Below the pieces are notes generated by a model. That model had not been told where the DNA came from. It did not search any database and was given only the letters and a program-made list of their open reading frames with translations. Source: Caldilineaceae bacterium (GTDB lineage Bacteria; Chloroflexota; Anaerolineae; Caldilineales; Caldilineaceae). From it: a DNA stretch of 9,555 bases. The stretch is from contig JAAUPU010000048.1 of NCBI GenBank assembly GCA_012032975.1, positions 1 through 9,555 on the forward strand, written 5' to 3'. Numbering within the stretch: the stretch's first letter is position 1; each line of letters opens with the position of its first letter. Positions 1-7,035 of the stretch are shown piece by piece. The translations under genes and the position numbers were made by a program.

Positions 1-25
1 GCGGACATTTGTTCGATCCGGACTT

Positions 26-343
26 TCATGAAGCGTGTGACGGTCTGCCGAACAATTCATCGCTGGACTGCATGATTCGCGTGTATCGTTCTTCCAGCGC
101 GGCCATGCGGCGTTCCATTTTTTGTTCTTCGGACATTTCTTCCGGATTGGTTCCGGGATCGTCCAGCAGTTCGGTGGTTTTCAGCGGGTCGCGTTCGAAC
201 GGAGCGGCGTAGGGTTTGACCAGCAGCTGATACACCTGAAGCTGTTCTTCACTGAGTGCGCTGGAGGCCAGACCCGGGCCGCGAAGCCGGGCAAAGGTTA
301 CGCCCCGCGCTGCATTCACGGCGCGGGGGTAGGGGATTCCCAT
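26..343 (-). CDS. Hypothetical protein, start uncertain
   Basis: I do not recognise this protein. The convincing part is the last 75 or so codons (about 26-255), which are highly charged and begin near SEEQLQVYQLLVKPY. A Glu-rich segment with MSEEQKMERRMAALEERY follows and looks helical or coiled-coil. The antisense frames here give Ser-rich or low-complexity shadows, which supports minus-strand coding. The ORF ends with TGA at 26-28. An ATG at 343 is the largest reasonable start, but it overlaps the xdhC start on the other strand and has no clear ribosome binding site. The first 30 or so codons would also run through the GC hairpin at 303-328. A start further inside, or a truncated gene, is therefore possible. 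There is no signal peptide or membrane segment. Confidence 0.4.
   Translation of the reverse strand: MGIPYPRAVNAARGVTFARLRGPGLASSALSEEQLQVYQLLVKPYAAPFERDPLKTTELLDDPGTNPEEMSEEQKMERRMAALEERYTRIMQSSDELFGRPSHAS
303..328 (+). promoter_or_regulatory. GC-rich hairpin in xdhC leader
   Basis: CCCCGCGC at 303-310 is perfectly complementary to GCGCGGGG at 321-328, with a 10-nt loop. It sits just before the AGGGG ribosome binding site (331-335) of the xdhC gene, so it could influence translation start. There is no T-run on either strand, so it is not an intrinsic terminator. Its role is inferred only from its position. Confidence 0.4.
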
Positions 344-1380
344 GCGCGAGCTTTTCGACGACATCCGACGCTGGAGAAAAGAGGGTCAGCGGGTTGCACT
401 GGCGACGGTCATCGAGACCTGGGGTTCGGCGCCGCGACGACCGGGCGCAAAGATGGCCATCTGCGCTGATGGTGGATTTGTCGGCTCGGTGAGCGGCGGC
501 TGTGTAGAAGGCGCGGTGGCCGAGGCTGGATTGGAGACGATTCGAAGTGGTCAGCCGCAACTGCTCCTCTTCGGCGTGGCTGACGAGCTGGCCTGGGAGG
601 TGGGTCTGGCCTGCGGCGGCGAAGTCCAAGTGTTCGTCGAAAGAGTCGAGGATGAACGGTTGGCGGCTGTCGAGCAGTGGGCTTCGGAAGAAAGATCGGC
701 TGTCGCGATCACCGTGGTCGCCGGACCCGAAGAGGCTCTGGGTCGCTGGATGCTTGTGGACGGGCAAGGCGGGCTTCAGGGCAACCTGGAGTTGACCAGC
801 AACAACGAGATCCGCAAGAGCGCAGGAGAGTCGCTTCGAGACGGCGCGCCTCGCCGCGTCAGGCTGGCAGAGACGGGCTTCGATCTCTTTGTCGAGCCGC
901 TCCTGCCCCGCCGACCCTGGTGATGGTCGGCGGCGTACACATTGCCATCACGCTGGCGACGCTGGCCAAAGCGCTGGACTATCGGACGATCGTGGTTGAC
1001 CCGCGCCGGGCCTTTGGCAGCGAAGAGCGCTTTCCCCATGTGGACCGGCTGATCCAGGCCTGGCCCGACGAGGCCTTCGCCGCGTTGTCGCTGAACGAAA
1101 GCACAGCCATTGCGCTGCTCACCCACGACCCCAAGATCGACGACCCTGCCCTGGCGATTGCCCTGGCCAGCCCGCGTTCTACATCGGCGCGCTTGGCAGC
1201 CGCAAGACCCACGCCGAACGCATCGCCCGTTTGGCAACCGCAGGGTTCAGCGATGCCCAGATCGCACGCATCCACGCACCCATCGGCCTGGAGATCGGGG
1301 CACAGATCCCGGAAGAGATTGCGCTGGCCGTGATGGCTGAGATCGTTCAGTCACGCCGCAGCAGTGCGACATTGTCTTGA
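342..1380 (+). CDS. xdhC: XdhC/CoxI-family molybdenum hydroxylase maturation protein, two frameshifts
   Basis: XdhC/CoxI proteins bind molybdenum cofactor, promote its sulfuration, and help insert it into xanthine dehydrogenase or CO-dehydrogenase-like hydroxylases in the cytoplasm. The N-terminal domain is clear (about residues 10-75), with the family pattern ETWGSAPRRPGAKM followed by GSVSGGCVEGAV. The C-terminal Rossmann-like domain begins at TLVMVGGVHIA and ends with APIGLEIGAQIPEEIALAVMAEI, the usual family ending. The reading frame breaks twice. Near 906-912 (C-rich run) it shifts after FVEPLLP. Near 1171-1173 (run of three C) it shifts after ALASP, where AFYIGALGSRKTHAERIARL resumes. 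Adding one C at each place restores an ORF of 346 residues, normal for the family. The ATG at 342 has AGGGG six bases upstream. No molybdenum hydroxylase subunit genes lie in this window, so the partner enzyme is unknown. Confidence 0.88.
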
Positions 1381-1410
1381 CGCCCGGCTCACGCGCCCCC
1401 GCCAGCTCCT

Positions 1411-1545
1411 TCAACCAAACGACTTCTTCAAATAGTCGTCCAGCCGCTCATCAAGCGCCTTGCCGTCGAGCTCCGAGTGACTCAACGCCTCCAACATCTG
1501 GCCCGTTGAAGGCAGATCGGAACGGTTCAGCGCAAACTCTTCCAC
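1411..1545 (-). CDS. Short 44-codon ORF overlapping the cupin end
   Basis: A GTG at 1545 opens 44 codons ending at TGA 1411-1413. The peptide begins VEEFALNRSDLPSTGQ and ends LDERLDDYLKKSFG. It is amphipathic and charged and looks coding. It stops 30 bp from the convergent xdhC end, filling a gap that would otherwise be empty. A TGA lies just upstream in frame, and the possible AGGA ribosome binding site is only three bases from GTG. There are two readings. It may be a separate small gene overlapping the last codons of the cupin gene. Alternatively, one missing G near 1541-1545 may have cut it from the cupin: WEEFALNRSDL would follow DQEP in one frame and make a protein of about 172 residues. 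The cupin ending PWKSLR looks natural, so I cannot decide. No family is recognised. Confidence 0.35.
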   Translation of the reverse strand: MEEFALNRSDLPSTGQMLEALSHSELDGKALDERLDDYLKKSFG

Positions 1546-1925
1546 GGTTCCTGGTCAGCCACATCGACCAGTTCATAGCCCACATCGCCCACGCACGGGC
1601 CGAGGATGGCCATCAGCTTGGCCGGCGTGCTGCCGACATTGAAGGAGGCATGAACCCGATCCGCGGGGATGAAGACCGAGTCGCCTGATCTCAGCAACCG
1701 CTTCTCCTCGCCCAGCCACTGCTCAACCTGGCCTGAGATGACGTAGATCACCTCTTCCTGGTCGGGGTGCTTGTGGAAGTTGTGGCCGTGGCCGGGCGAC
1801 AGCGTCACCTCGATGACGGTCAGCGCCGCAGCGCCGGTGGTGGGTGGCCGACTCAGCCAGGCCAGCGAGCCCCAGTCTAGCTCCTCGCGGTCTGCGTCCG
1901 CGGCTGGGATGAATTTTCCGTTCAT
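1527..1925 (-). CDS. Small single-domain cupin protein
   Basis: This is a 132-residue cupin-2 type beta-barrel protein. Cupin motif 1 is visible as FHKHPDQEEVIYVISG (metal ligands probably H51, H53 and E57 or E58), and motif 2 as GDSVFIPADRVHASFN (H92). Such proteins bind a divalent metal and act as sugar isomerases, dioxygenases or sensors; the exact reaction cannot be read from the sequence. The ATG at 1925 is chosen because AGGAG lies seven bases upstream. A longer frame opening at 1991 would translate the hairpin at 1966-2002 and has no better signal. It is the last clear gene of the minus-strand sugar operon, 93 bp after the oxidoreductase, so a role in sugar or polyol handling is likely. 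The end may be altered by a missing base near 1541-1545. Confidence 0.82.
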   Translation of the reverse strand: MNGKFIPAADADREELDWGSLAWLSRPPTTGAAALTVIEVTLSPGHGHNFHKHPDQEEVIYVISGQVEQWLGEEKRLLRSGDSVFIPADRVHASFNVGSTPAKLMAILGPCVGDVGYELVDVADQEPWKSLR

Positions 1926-1965
1926 GGTGTTGCTCCTGGTGGGTATGGTGACGGGTAAAGCGGAC

Positions 1966-2002
1966 GGGATGGCGGGATGAGTCAAAGTCATCCCGTCATC
2001 CC
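1966..2002 (-). repeat. 15-bp stem-loop with an 8-bp TCATCCC-type repeat
   Basis: The 15-base arms at 1966-1980 and 1988-2002 pair fully apart from one G-T wobble, around the 7-nt loop GTCAAAG. The right arm and its flank are built from an 8-bp unit, TCATCCCG, TCATCCCA and TCATCCTT, running 1988-2011. It lies between the Gfo/Idh gene and the cupin. On the minus strand no T-run follows the stem, so it is more likely an mRNA-stabilising or mobile palindromic repeat than a terminator. Confidence 0.6.
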
Positions 2003-2018
2003 ATCATCCTTTTCAAGA

Positions 2019-3247
2019 TCAAATGCCCCAGTGTTCATCGATCGGCGCCTGGAAGGTCCGAATCTTGCCATGAAAGACATCGTCCACGGAAACGGGCTGA
2101 CCACTGTGGGCGGATTCGTAGAGCGCCTCGCCGATGGCCAACGAGCGAAGCCCTTCCCAGCCGTCCACCTCGGGCCGGGCGCGATTGCCGCGCAGCACTT
2201 CCAGGAAGTCCCAGATCTCGATGGCAAAGCCGTCCTCTGTTCCGCCGGGAAAGAGCGCCTCCCTCTCGGCGTCGCTGCGCGCGGCCAGGTGCATCGTCTC
2301 CACCTCGTCCAACGAGTAGGTCGCGCCATCGGAGCGCACCAGCTTGCCGGCCTCGCGCTGGTCCGGTCTGCGCTCGAAGAGGTGAAAGATGCGATAGGGG
2401 CTTGGGGTTGTGTCCTCCAGCGAGCCTTCGCTGCCGAAGAACATCACATTGCTATGTGAATCGCCCGGTGCGGCCAGGCTCCACGCCCAGACGCCGGTGA
2501 CGCCGCTCTTGAAGGTCAACGTGGCGAAGATCGTGTCCTCAGGTCGCTCCTGCACCGTCCGCACCGTGCCAGATTTGAGTTCGCGCATCTCGACATAGAC
2601 CCGCTCCAGTTCGCCGAAAAAGTAGCGCATGCTGTCGCAATAGTGAAGCCACTGTCCAGCGCCATGGCCGCCGCCGGACATCATCCGGTCGCGACGCAGC
2701 GCACTTGTCGGCACGGTGCATTTGGATCTTCGATGGCCGGCGGGCGAGTGTAGTGATGGAAGAAGGTCATCGGGTTTCCGATGAGTTTGGACTCGTTGAA
2801 AAGCCAGTGCGCGGCGCGTTGGCCCGGTTGCAGGCGATGGGGCACGGCAGTGGCCAGCACCTTGCCCGTGCGGTCCGCAGCTTCGGCCATCAGCCGGCCG
2901 GCCTGGATCGTCACGCCCAGTGGCTTCTCGCACAGCACATGCACGCCTGCCTCCAGGCAGTCGATGGTGATGGTGTGGTGAAGACCGTGGGGAAGACAGA
3001 GGTCGGCGCCGTCGATGGTCTCTGTGGAGAGCAATTGTTGATAGTCGCTGTAGATGGCAGGACGCCAGCCAAAGCGTTCTTCCAGGTCCGCGGCCATGGC
3101 CTGGGCTGATTCCTGATTGGCGTCGCAGACCGCAGTGACGACAAAGCCAGCGCGGCCGCGGTCGATCAGGTCCTGCATCGCGACGACATGGCGACGTGCA
3201 ATGCCGCCGCAGCCGATGAAGGCAAGGGTCAATGGTTCACTGCTCAT
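2019..3247 (-). CDS. Gfo/Idh/MocA family NAD(P)-dependent oxidoreductase, one frameshift
   Basis: This is a cytoplasmic sugar or polyol dehydrogenase of the Gfo/Idh/MocA family; inositol dehydrogenase and glucose-fructose oxidoreductase are characterised members. The Rossmann dinucleotide motif IGCGGIARRH is at residues 11-20, and the family EKPLG motif is at 107-111. The C-terminal alpha/beta domain includes SGGGHGAGQWLHYCDSMRYFFG and ends QAPIDEHWGI. The frame breaks between IEDPNAP and ALRRDRMMSGGG, that is, within about 2685-2735. One added G at the GG pair 2715-2716 (C on the coding strand) gives a smooth join and a 409-residue protein. The ATG at 3247 has AAGGAG about 10 bases upstream. 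Its position behind the two importer permeases suggests it oxidises the imported carbohydrate. The exact substrate is unknown. Confidence 0.88.
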
Positions 3248-3285
3248 CGAATCGATTCTCCTTGGTTTGGTGTTGGTTCAGTACG

Positions 3286-3325
3286 CGAAAACCGGAGCGG
3301 TCCGCGGGTGCGAACTGCTCCGGTT
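3286..3325 (-). terminator. Stem-loop with short T-run between permease 2 and oxidoreductase
   Basis: On the minus strand, AACCGGAGCAGT (3325-3314) pairs with ACCGCTCCGGTT (3301-3290). This is a 12-bp stem with one G-U pair and a 12-nt loop. The stem end runs into TTTT at 3291-3288 on the minus strand. It may partly terminate transcription or protect the transporter mRNA, lowering expression of the oxidoreductase and cupin. Because genes of the same operon follow, attenuation is more likely than full termination. Confidence 0.5.
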
Positions 3326-3344
3326 GATTCTACGCGACGGGTGA

Positions 3345-4238
3345 TTATCCCTTGATTCCAGTGAGGGCAATGCCCTGGACAAAGGTCTTCTGCAGGAAGA
3401 AAAAGAGCATGATAATCGGCAACGTGATCAATACAGAAGCGGCCATCAACAAGCCCCATTCGCGGCCATATTGGGAACTGTATTGGTAAAGCCCCAGAGA
3501 GAGCGTAAAGTGTTCCTGGTCGTTCAGGTAGATCAGCGGCCCAAGATAGTCGCGCCAGCGGGCAATAAATTCAAAGATGGCCACGGTAGCCAACGCCGGT
3601 TTGGCCAGCGGCAAGATCACGGACCAATAGATCCTGAATTCACTGGCGCCGTCGATGCGCGCCGCCTCCGAAAGTTCCATGGGAAGGGTCATGAAGAATT
3701 GACGCAACAGGAAAATGTAGAGTGCAGCGCCGAAGAAGTTGGGCACGATCAGCGGTCGAAAGTCGCCGACCCAACCCAGACCCTTGAAGACCAGAAAGAG
3801 TGGGATCAATGTCACCTGAAAAGGCAACATCAAGGTCGCGACGGTCGCGATAAAGAGCAGGTTGCGGCCAGGCCATGGGATGCGGGCCAGACTGTAGGCG
3901 ACCATCGAGCAGGAGATCAGAATGCCTATGGTGGAGACGATCGCGATGATCAGGGTGTTCTGCAGATAGAGGAAGAAGGGGATATAGGTCACCGCGGCGG
4001 GATAGTTGATCCAGTTGGGTGGGATCGGCACCCAGATCGGCGGGTAGGCGTAGAGCATGACATCCGACTTGAGAGATGTAGAAACCATCCACACAAACGG
4101 CAATATGAACAGAAACGCAGCCGGAATCAACGCCGCATGAAAGAGAATGCTGCGCGTCGTCTGTCGGGCCTGTTTTTTGCTAACCCAGCCGCTACGAGAT
4201 GATGCCGATTGGGGCGCTTGCTTTGTTTTGACCGCCAT
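3345..4238 (-). CDS. Carbohydrate ABC importer permease 2 (MalG/UgpE type)
   Basis: This is an intact 297-residue inner-membrane permease of the binding-protein-dependent sugar importer family. About six hydrophobic segments are visible, near residues 31-52, 95-118, 125-150, 164-182, 213-230 and 262-282. The cytoplasmic EAA loop that contacts the ATPase is at 191-210 (EAARIDGASE, then FRIYWSVILP). The N-terminus is basic, and the ending FVQGIALTGIKG is typical of MalG/UgpE proteins. The ATG at 4238 has only a distant AAGGA, 13 bases upstream. It follows permease 1 by 99 bp; that gap shows no strong terminator, only a 5-bp GC stem at the preceding stop codon. It should form a heterodimeric channel with permease 1. 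The sugar transported cannot be deduced. Confidence 0.94.
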   Translation of the reverse strand: MAVKTKQAPQSASSRSGWVSKKQARQTTRSILFHAALIPAAFLFILPFVWMVSTSLKSDVMLYAYPPIWVPIPPNWINYPAAVTYIPFFLYLQNTLIIAIVSTIGILISCSMVAYSLARIPWPGRNLLFIATVATLMLPFQVTLIPLFLVFKGLGWVGDFRPLIVPNFFGAALYIFLLRQFFMTLPMELSEAARIDGASEFRIYWSVILPLAKPALATVAIFEFIARWRDYLGPLIYLNDQEHFTLSLGLYQYSSQYGREWGLLMAASVLITLPIIMLFFFLQKTFVQGIALTGIKG

Positions 4239-4337
4239 GAGGATCTAGGCTTCCTTCTTGAAAAGCAGACGATGTAACTCAACGCAGACCAAATTTTCGC
4301 CGTGAATCCAGGGGGTGACGACGAGCGCCTGTCGCGC

Positions 4338-5269
4338 CTAATTGGCGCCGCCATAGAAGACCCATCGTCGAGAGGAACCGAAAATGAGCAGCGTGATCAG
4401 CAGGGTCACCATAAATAGCAACCAGGCCATGGCAGACGCATAGCCCATCTGAAAGTATTGAAACGCGTTCTTGTAGAGATAGATCGAGTAGAACATCGTG
4501 CTGCCGGCTGGGAAGCCTGTGCCGCCGGTCATGATATAGGGCACAGTGAAAAACTGCAACGCGCCGATCACCGATGTAATCAGGTGGAAGAAGATCACCG
4601 GCGTCAACAACGGCAAGGTGACATTACGGAACTTACGCAGAAAATTGGCCCCGTCCACATCCGCAGCGTCATAGAGGTCTTGGGGCACATCTTGGAGACC
4701 GGCGAGGTAGAGGATGATCTGCTGACCGATGATCCAGAGCGCAAGGATGATGATGGTCGGCATGGCCCAGGTCGGACATGTCAGCCAGCAGGGTCCGCGC
4801 AATCCCAGCCAGTTGAAGGGATGTTGACAAGGCCGGTGCCCGGCGTAAAGAGATAGACCCAAACCAGCGCCAACGCTACCTCTGGCACCAGGGTAGGCAG
4901 AAAATAGATCGTGCGATAGACGACCTGTCCCCTGATCTTGGCATTGAGCATCAAGGCCAGGCCAAAGGCAAATATGATCGCAAACGGGATCGAAATAATC
5001 GCAAAGAGAAAGGTGTTGTAGACAGCCTGCCAGAAGATGTCGTCCTTGGTAAAGAGCTCGATATAGTTGCTAAGCCCAACCCAACGAGGCGTCTGAACGG
5101 CGTTAAACGTGGTGAAACTGTAATAGGCAGACGCGAACGTAGGATAGATCCAGAACATGGTCAGCCCCAGCAACCAGGGCGATGCAAAGAGCAGGCCATT
5201 GATGGTGTTGCGTCGCGTGGGGGTTAGCCATCGTTTGCGAGGTCTTGCGGTCTCGGTCAAAGTCGCCAT
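4338..5269 (-). CDS. Carbohydrate ABC importer permease 1 (MalF/UgpA type), one frameshift
   Basis: This is the partner membrane subunit of the sugar importer. It has an N-terminal cytoplasmic tail with TARPRKR, a first membrane helix at NGLLFASPWLLGLTMFWIYP, and several further helices. The EAA-like loop is at residues 201-220 (DAADVDGANF, then LRKFRNVTLP). The ending FGSSRRWVFYGGAN is usual for the family. The frame breaks at the GGG run 4818-4820: one missing base separates TGLVNIP from FNWLGLRGP. Adding it gives 310 residues, a normal length. The start is placed at ATG 5269, with AAGG eight bases upstream. A GTG at 5278 in the same frame lies directly against that ribosome binding site and is less likely. 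It is 107 bp downstream of the solute-binding protein gene. Confidence 0.9.
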
Positions 5270-5287
5270 GGGAGACACCTTCTCAAA

Positions 5288-5334
5288 ATGCAGGCGACCG
5301 ACGCTCCTGGATAGATGCCAACAGCGCCGGCCGC
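5288..5334 (-). promoter_or_regulatory. Stem-loop between solute-binding protein and permease 1
   Basis: On the minus strand GCGGCCGGCGCT (5334-5323) pairs with AGCGTCGGTCGC (5305-5294) over 12 bp with two G-U pairs. A short inner helix and loop sit between them, and TTTT follows at 5288-5285. Hairpins after binding-protein genes, as between malE and malF, are known to stabilise the upstream mRNA and lower expression of the permeases. That role is inferred here from position and structure. Confidence 0.5.
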
Positions 5335-5376
5335 TTGCAAAAGTCGTATTACCTCAAACGTAGGACGAACCAGATC

Positions 5377-6750
5377 TTAGCCGAAGAAACCGAGTTCCTC
5401 AAGTTCCGTATTGATCGTCTCGTCGATGTTGGTCAGCGCTTCTTCCGGCGTCTTGGTGCCGTGAGGGATCTCGTCGCGGAAGGCTGTGACCTGCATGTCC
5501 CAGAGCTTGCTGCCCAGAGGAATCGGAGGTCGCGTATGCGAGGAGAGCAGCAGATCCATGAAGACGGCATGGAGCGGGTCTTCGCGGAAGAATGGATCCT
5601 GTGAAGCCTCGATGTTGGTCGGGATGTGGGCCGTATCTTTGTTGTACTTCAACTGGCCAACTGGACCACAGGTGAAGTTCATGGCGTCGAACGCAGCTTC
5701 CATGTTCTCGGCGCCCATGGGTATCGCCCAACTCCAGCCACCGGCCCAACTCGCATGGGGAGCCGACCCTTCAGGACCGGGCATCGGCGCGGCGCCGTAG
5801 TTTCCATCTGGCTTGTAGCGAGCTGCCTGGGCAACCTTCCAGTTGCCGCTGCATGTCATGGCGGATTGGCCGGTCCAGAAGTAGTCGTTGGCGTCGTTAC
5901 ACGCGCCGCCAGAACAGGCGGCCAACATGGCGTCCAACTCTTCGACGCCGATCTGGTCCACGAAGCCCTTGAACCATGTCATGGCCTCGATGTTCTTGGG
6001 ATCGGCAAAGGTGATCTTCTTCGTGTCTGGATTCTGGAACTCACCGCCGAAGTCGAAGCCCCACGTGTAGAGCCAGGCCTGGTCGTACATGGGGTTGAAG
6101 CCGTAGCGGGTGATGCGCCCATTGCTGTCGCGTACGGTCAGGGCTTCGGTGTACTCCATCAGTTCATCCAGGGTGGTTGGCGGTGATTCTGGATCCAGGC
6201 CGACCTCCTCGAAGATATCCTTGTTCCACCAGATGCCACGGGTATCGGTGTCAAAGGAGAGCGCATAAATGCCATTCTGGTAGACTGTCTCTTCCCAGGC
6301 GAATGGGTAGTAGTCCGATTCGGTCACGCCTGCGGCATCCGCGAAATCGGTGACCTCGGCAAAGAAGCCCTGTTGCGCAAACTGGGGCACGGTGAAGCGG
6401 TCTGCCATGTAGAGCGGCGGCGGATTGCCGCCAGCGACGGCTGTCAGCAACTTCTCAGAAGCCTGACTGCCTTGGCTTGAGGCAATATAGACAAATTCAA
6501 CGGTAGAACCCAACTCATTCTCAGCGTTGTAGATGTCGAAGATGCCCTTGATCGACTCCTCGCCAAGACCGGTGCTGGCGCTCCACGCTTCCAGCACTGC
6601 TCCTTCCGCGGCTGGAGCGGCTTCACTGCCACTTCCGGTGTCGGCGGCAGGCGCCTGGGCAGCCGGCGCCGCACAGGCGGCGAAAACCGCTGCGCTTGTG
6701 GCCAAGCCTGTGTATTGGAGAAACTGACGACGTGAGAACCTTTGCTTCAT
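5377..6750 (-). CDS. Extracellular sugar-binding lipoprotein of ABC importer (family 1)
   Basis: This is an intact 457-residue solute-binding protein that captures the carbohydrate outside the membrane and delivers it to the two permeases. The N-terminus carries a twin-arginine motif, SRRQFLQ at residues 6-12. A short hydrophobic segment and a lipobox-like FAAC follow, with the lipid-anchor cysteine at residue 26. Next comes an Ala/Pro/Ser-rich linker of about 25 residues, then the binding-protein fold, including a middle region rich in Trp and Tyr (TRYGFNPMYDQAWLYTWGF) typical of sugar binding. The start is secure: AGGAGG lies eight bases before the ATG. It is the first gene of the operon, about 125 nt downstream of the predicted transcription start. 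Features of this leader are common in Chloroflexota. The ligand is unknown. Confidence 0.94.
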   Translation of the reverse strand: MKQRFSRRQFLQYTGLATSAAVFAACAAPAAQAPAADTGSGSEAAPAAEGAVLEAWSASTGLGEESIKGIFDIYNAENELGSTVEFVYIASSQGSQASEKLLTAVAGGNPPPLYMADRFTVPQFAQQGFFAEVTDFADAAGVTESDYYPFAWEETVYQNGIYALSFDTDTRGIWWNKDIFEEVGLDPESPPTTLDELMEYTEALTVRDSNGRITRYGFNPMYDQAWLYTWGFDFGGEFQNPDTKKITFADPKNIEAMTWFKGFVDQIGVEELDAMLAACSGGACNDANDYFWTGQSAMTCSGNWKVAQAARYKPDGNYGAAPMPGPEGSAPHASWAGGWSWAIPMGAENMEAAFDAMNFTCGPVGQLKYNKDTAHIPTNIEASQDPFFREDPLHAVFMDLLLSSHTRPPIPLGSKLWDMQVTAFRDEIPHGTKTPEEALTNIDETINTELEELGFFG

Positions 6751-6780
6751 TGGGTATGCCTCCTGGCAATGGATAGATTG

Positions 6781-6796
6781 GATTCAACTGTGAATC
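6781..6796 (-). promoter_or_regulatory. Palindrome in the sugar operon leader, possible operator
   Basis: GATTCA and TGAATC form a 6-bp inverted repeat around ACTG. It extends imperfectly on both sides (TTGGATTCA and TGAATCAAA). It lies in the 5' leader, 31 bp before the start codon of the binding protein. It could be a repressor site or a small RNA hairpin. No regulator gene is present in the window to support either. Confidence 0.35.
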
Positions 6797-6869
6797 AAAA
6801 CCGCGAGGTAGGTGATGGGGAAGATACAACGAACGTGCAGGGCGCTGATCTGAGCAGACTTTACATCCG

Positions 6870-6910
6870 TTGCTGCCTGCAATCATAATGAGTTTCACAG
6901 CCATTGTCAA
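6870..6910 (-). promoter_or_regulatory. Sigma70-type promoter of the sugar operon
   Basis: On the minus strand a perfect TTGACA (6910-6905) is followed, after exactly 17 bases, by TATGAT (6887-6882). This -10 box matches the consensus in five of six positions. Transcription should start near 6875, leaving a leader of about 125 nt. An interrupted palindrome (TTGC, five bases, GCAA at 6870-6882) overlaps the -10 edge and start site, a usual place for a repressor operator; that assignment is weak. Confidence 0.75.
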
Positions 6911-7000
6911 GATTTCGGCCACGGGCCAAGGTATTCCAAACCAGAGGCGACCCCGGTCAGTTTCCTGGAGAAGACGCCAAACCCCATCTGCCGAAATGAT

Positions 7001-7029
7001 TTGACAGTGCCTGGTGCTTCTGCTAGACT
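7001..7029 (+). promoter_or_regulatory. Sigma70-type promoter, extended -10, upstream of exporter operon
   Basis: A perfect TTGACA (7001-7006) and TAGACT (7024-7029) are separated by 17 bases. TG one base before the -10 box makes it an extended -10 promoter. Transcription should start near 7036 on the plus strand. It points away from the sugar operon promoter; the two -35 boxes are 90 bp apart. Confidence 0.7.
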
Positions 7030-7035
7030 CTTTCA

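Noticed and set aside
1926..1991. Longer N-terminus for the cupin from 1991
   Set aside because: It would translate the palindrome at 1966-2002, whereas ATG 1925 has an AGGAG at ideal distance.
2681..2933. Start of the oxidoreductase C-terminal frame at 2933 as a separate gene
   Set aside because: The stretch 2716-2933 in that frame is out-of-frame sequence of the same enzyme. One added base joins the two halves into one normal-length protein.
3471..4202. 243-codon plus-strand ORF opposite permease 2
   Set aside because: It is highly charged with His/Arg/Asp bias, the usual shadow of a hydrophobic membrane protein. The minus strand has a full permease with an EAA motif.
5270..5278. GTG start for permease 1 at 5278
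   Set aside because: It leaves no spacing from the AAGG ribosome binding site; ATG 5269 has eight bases.
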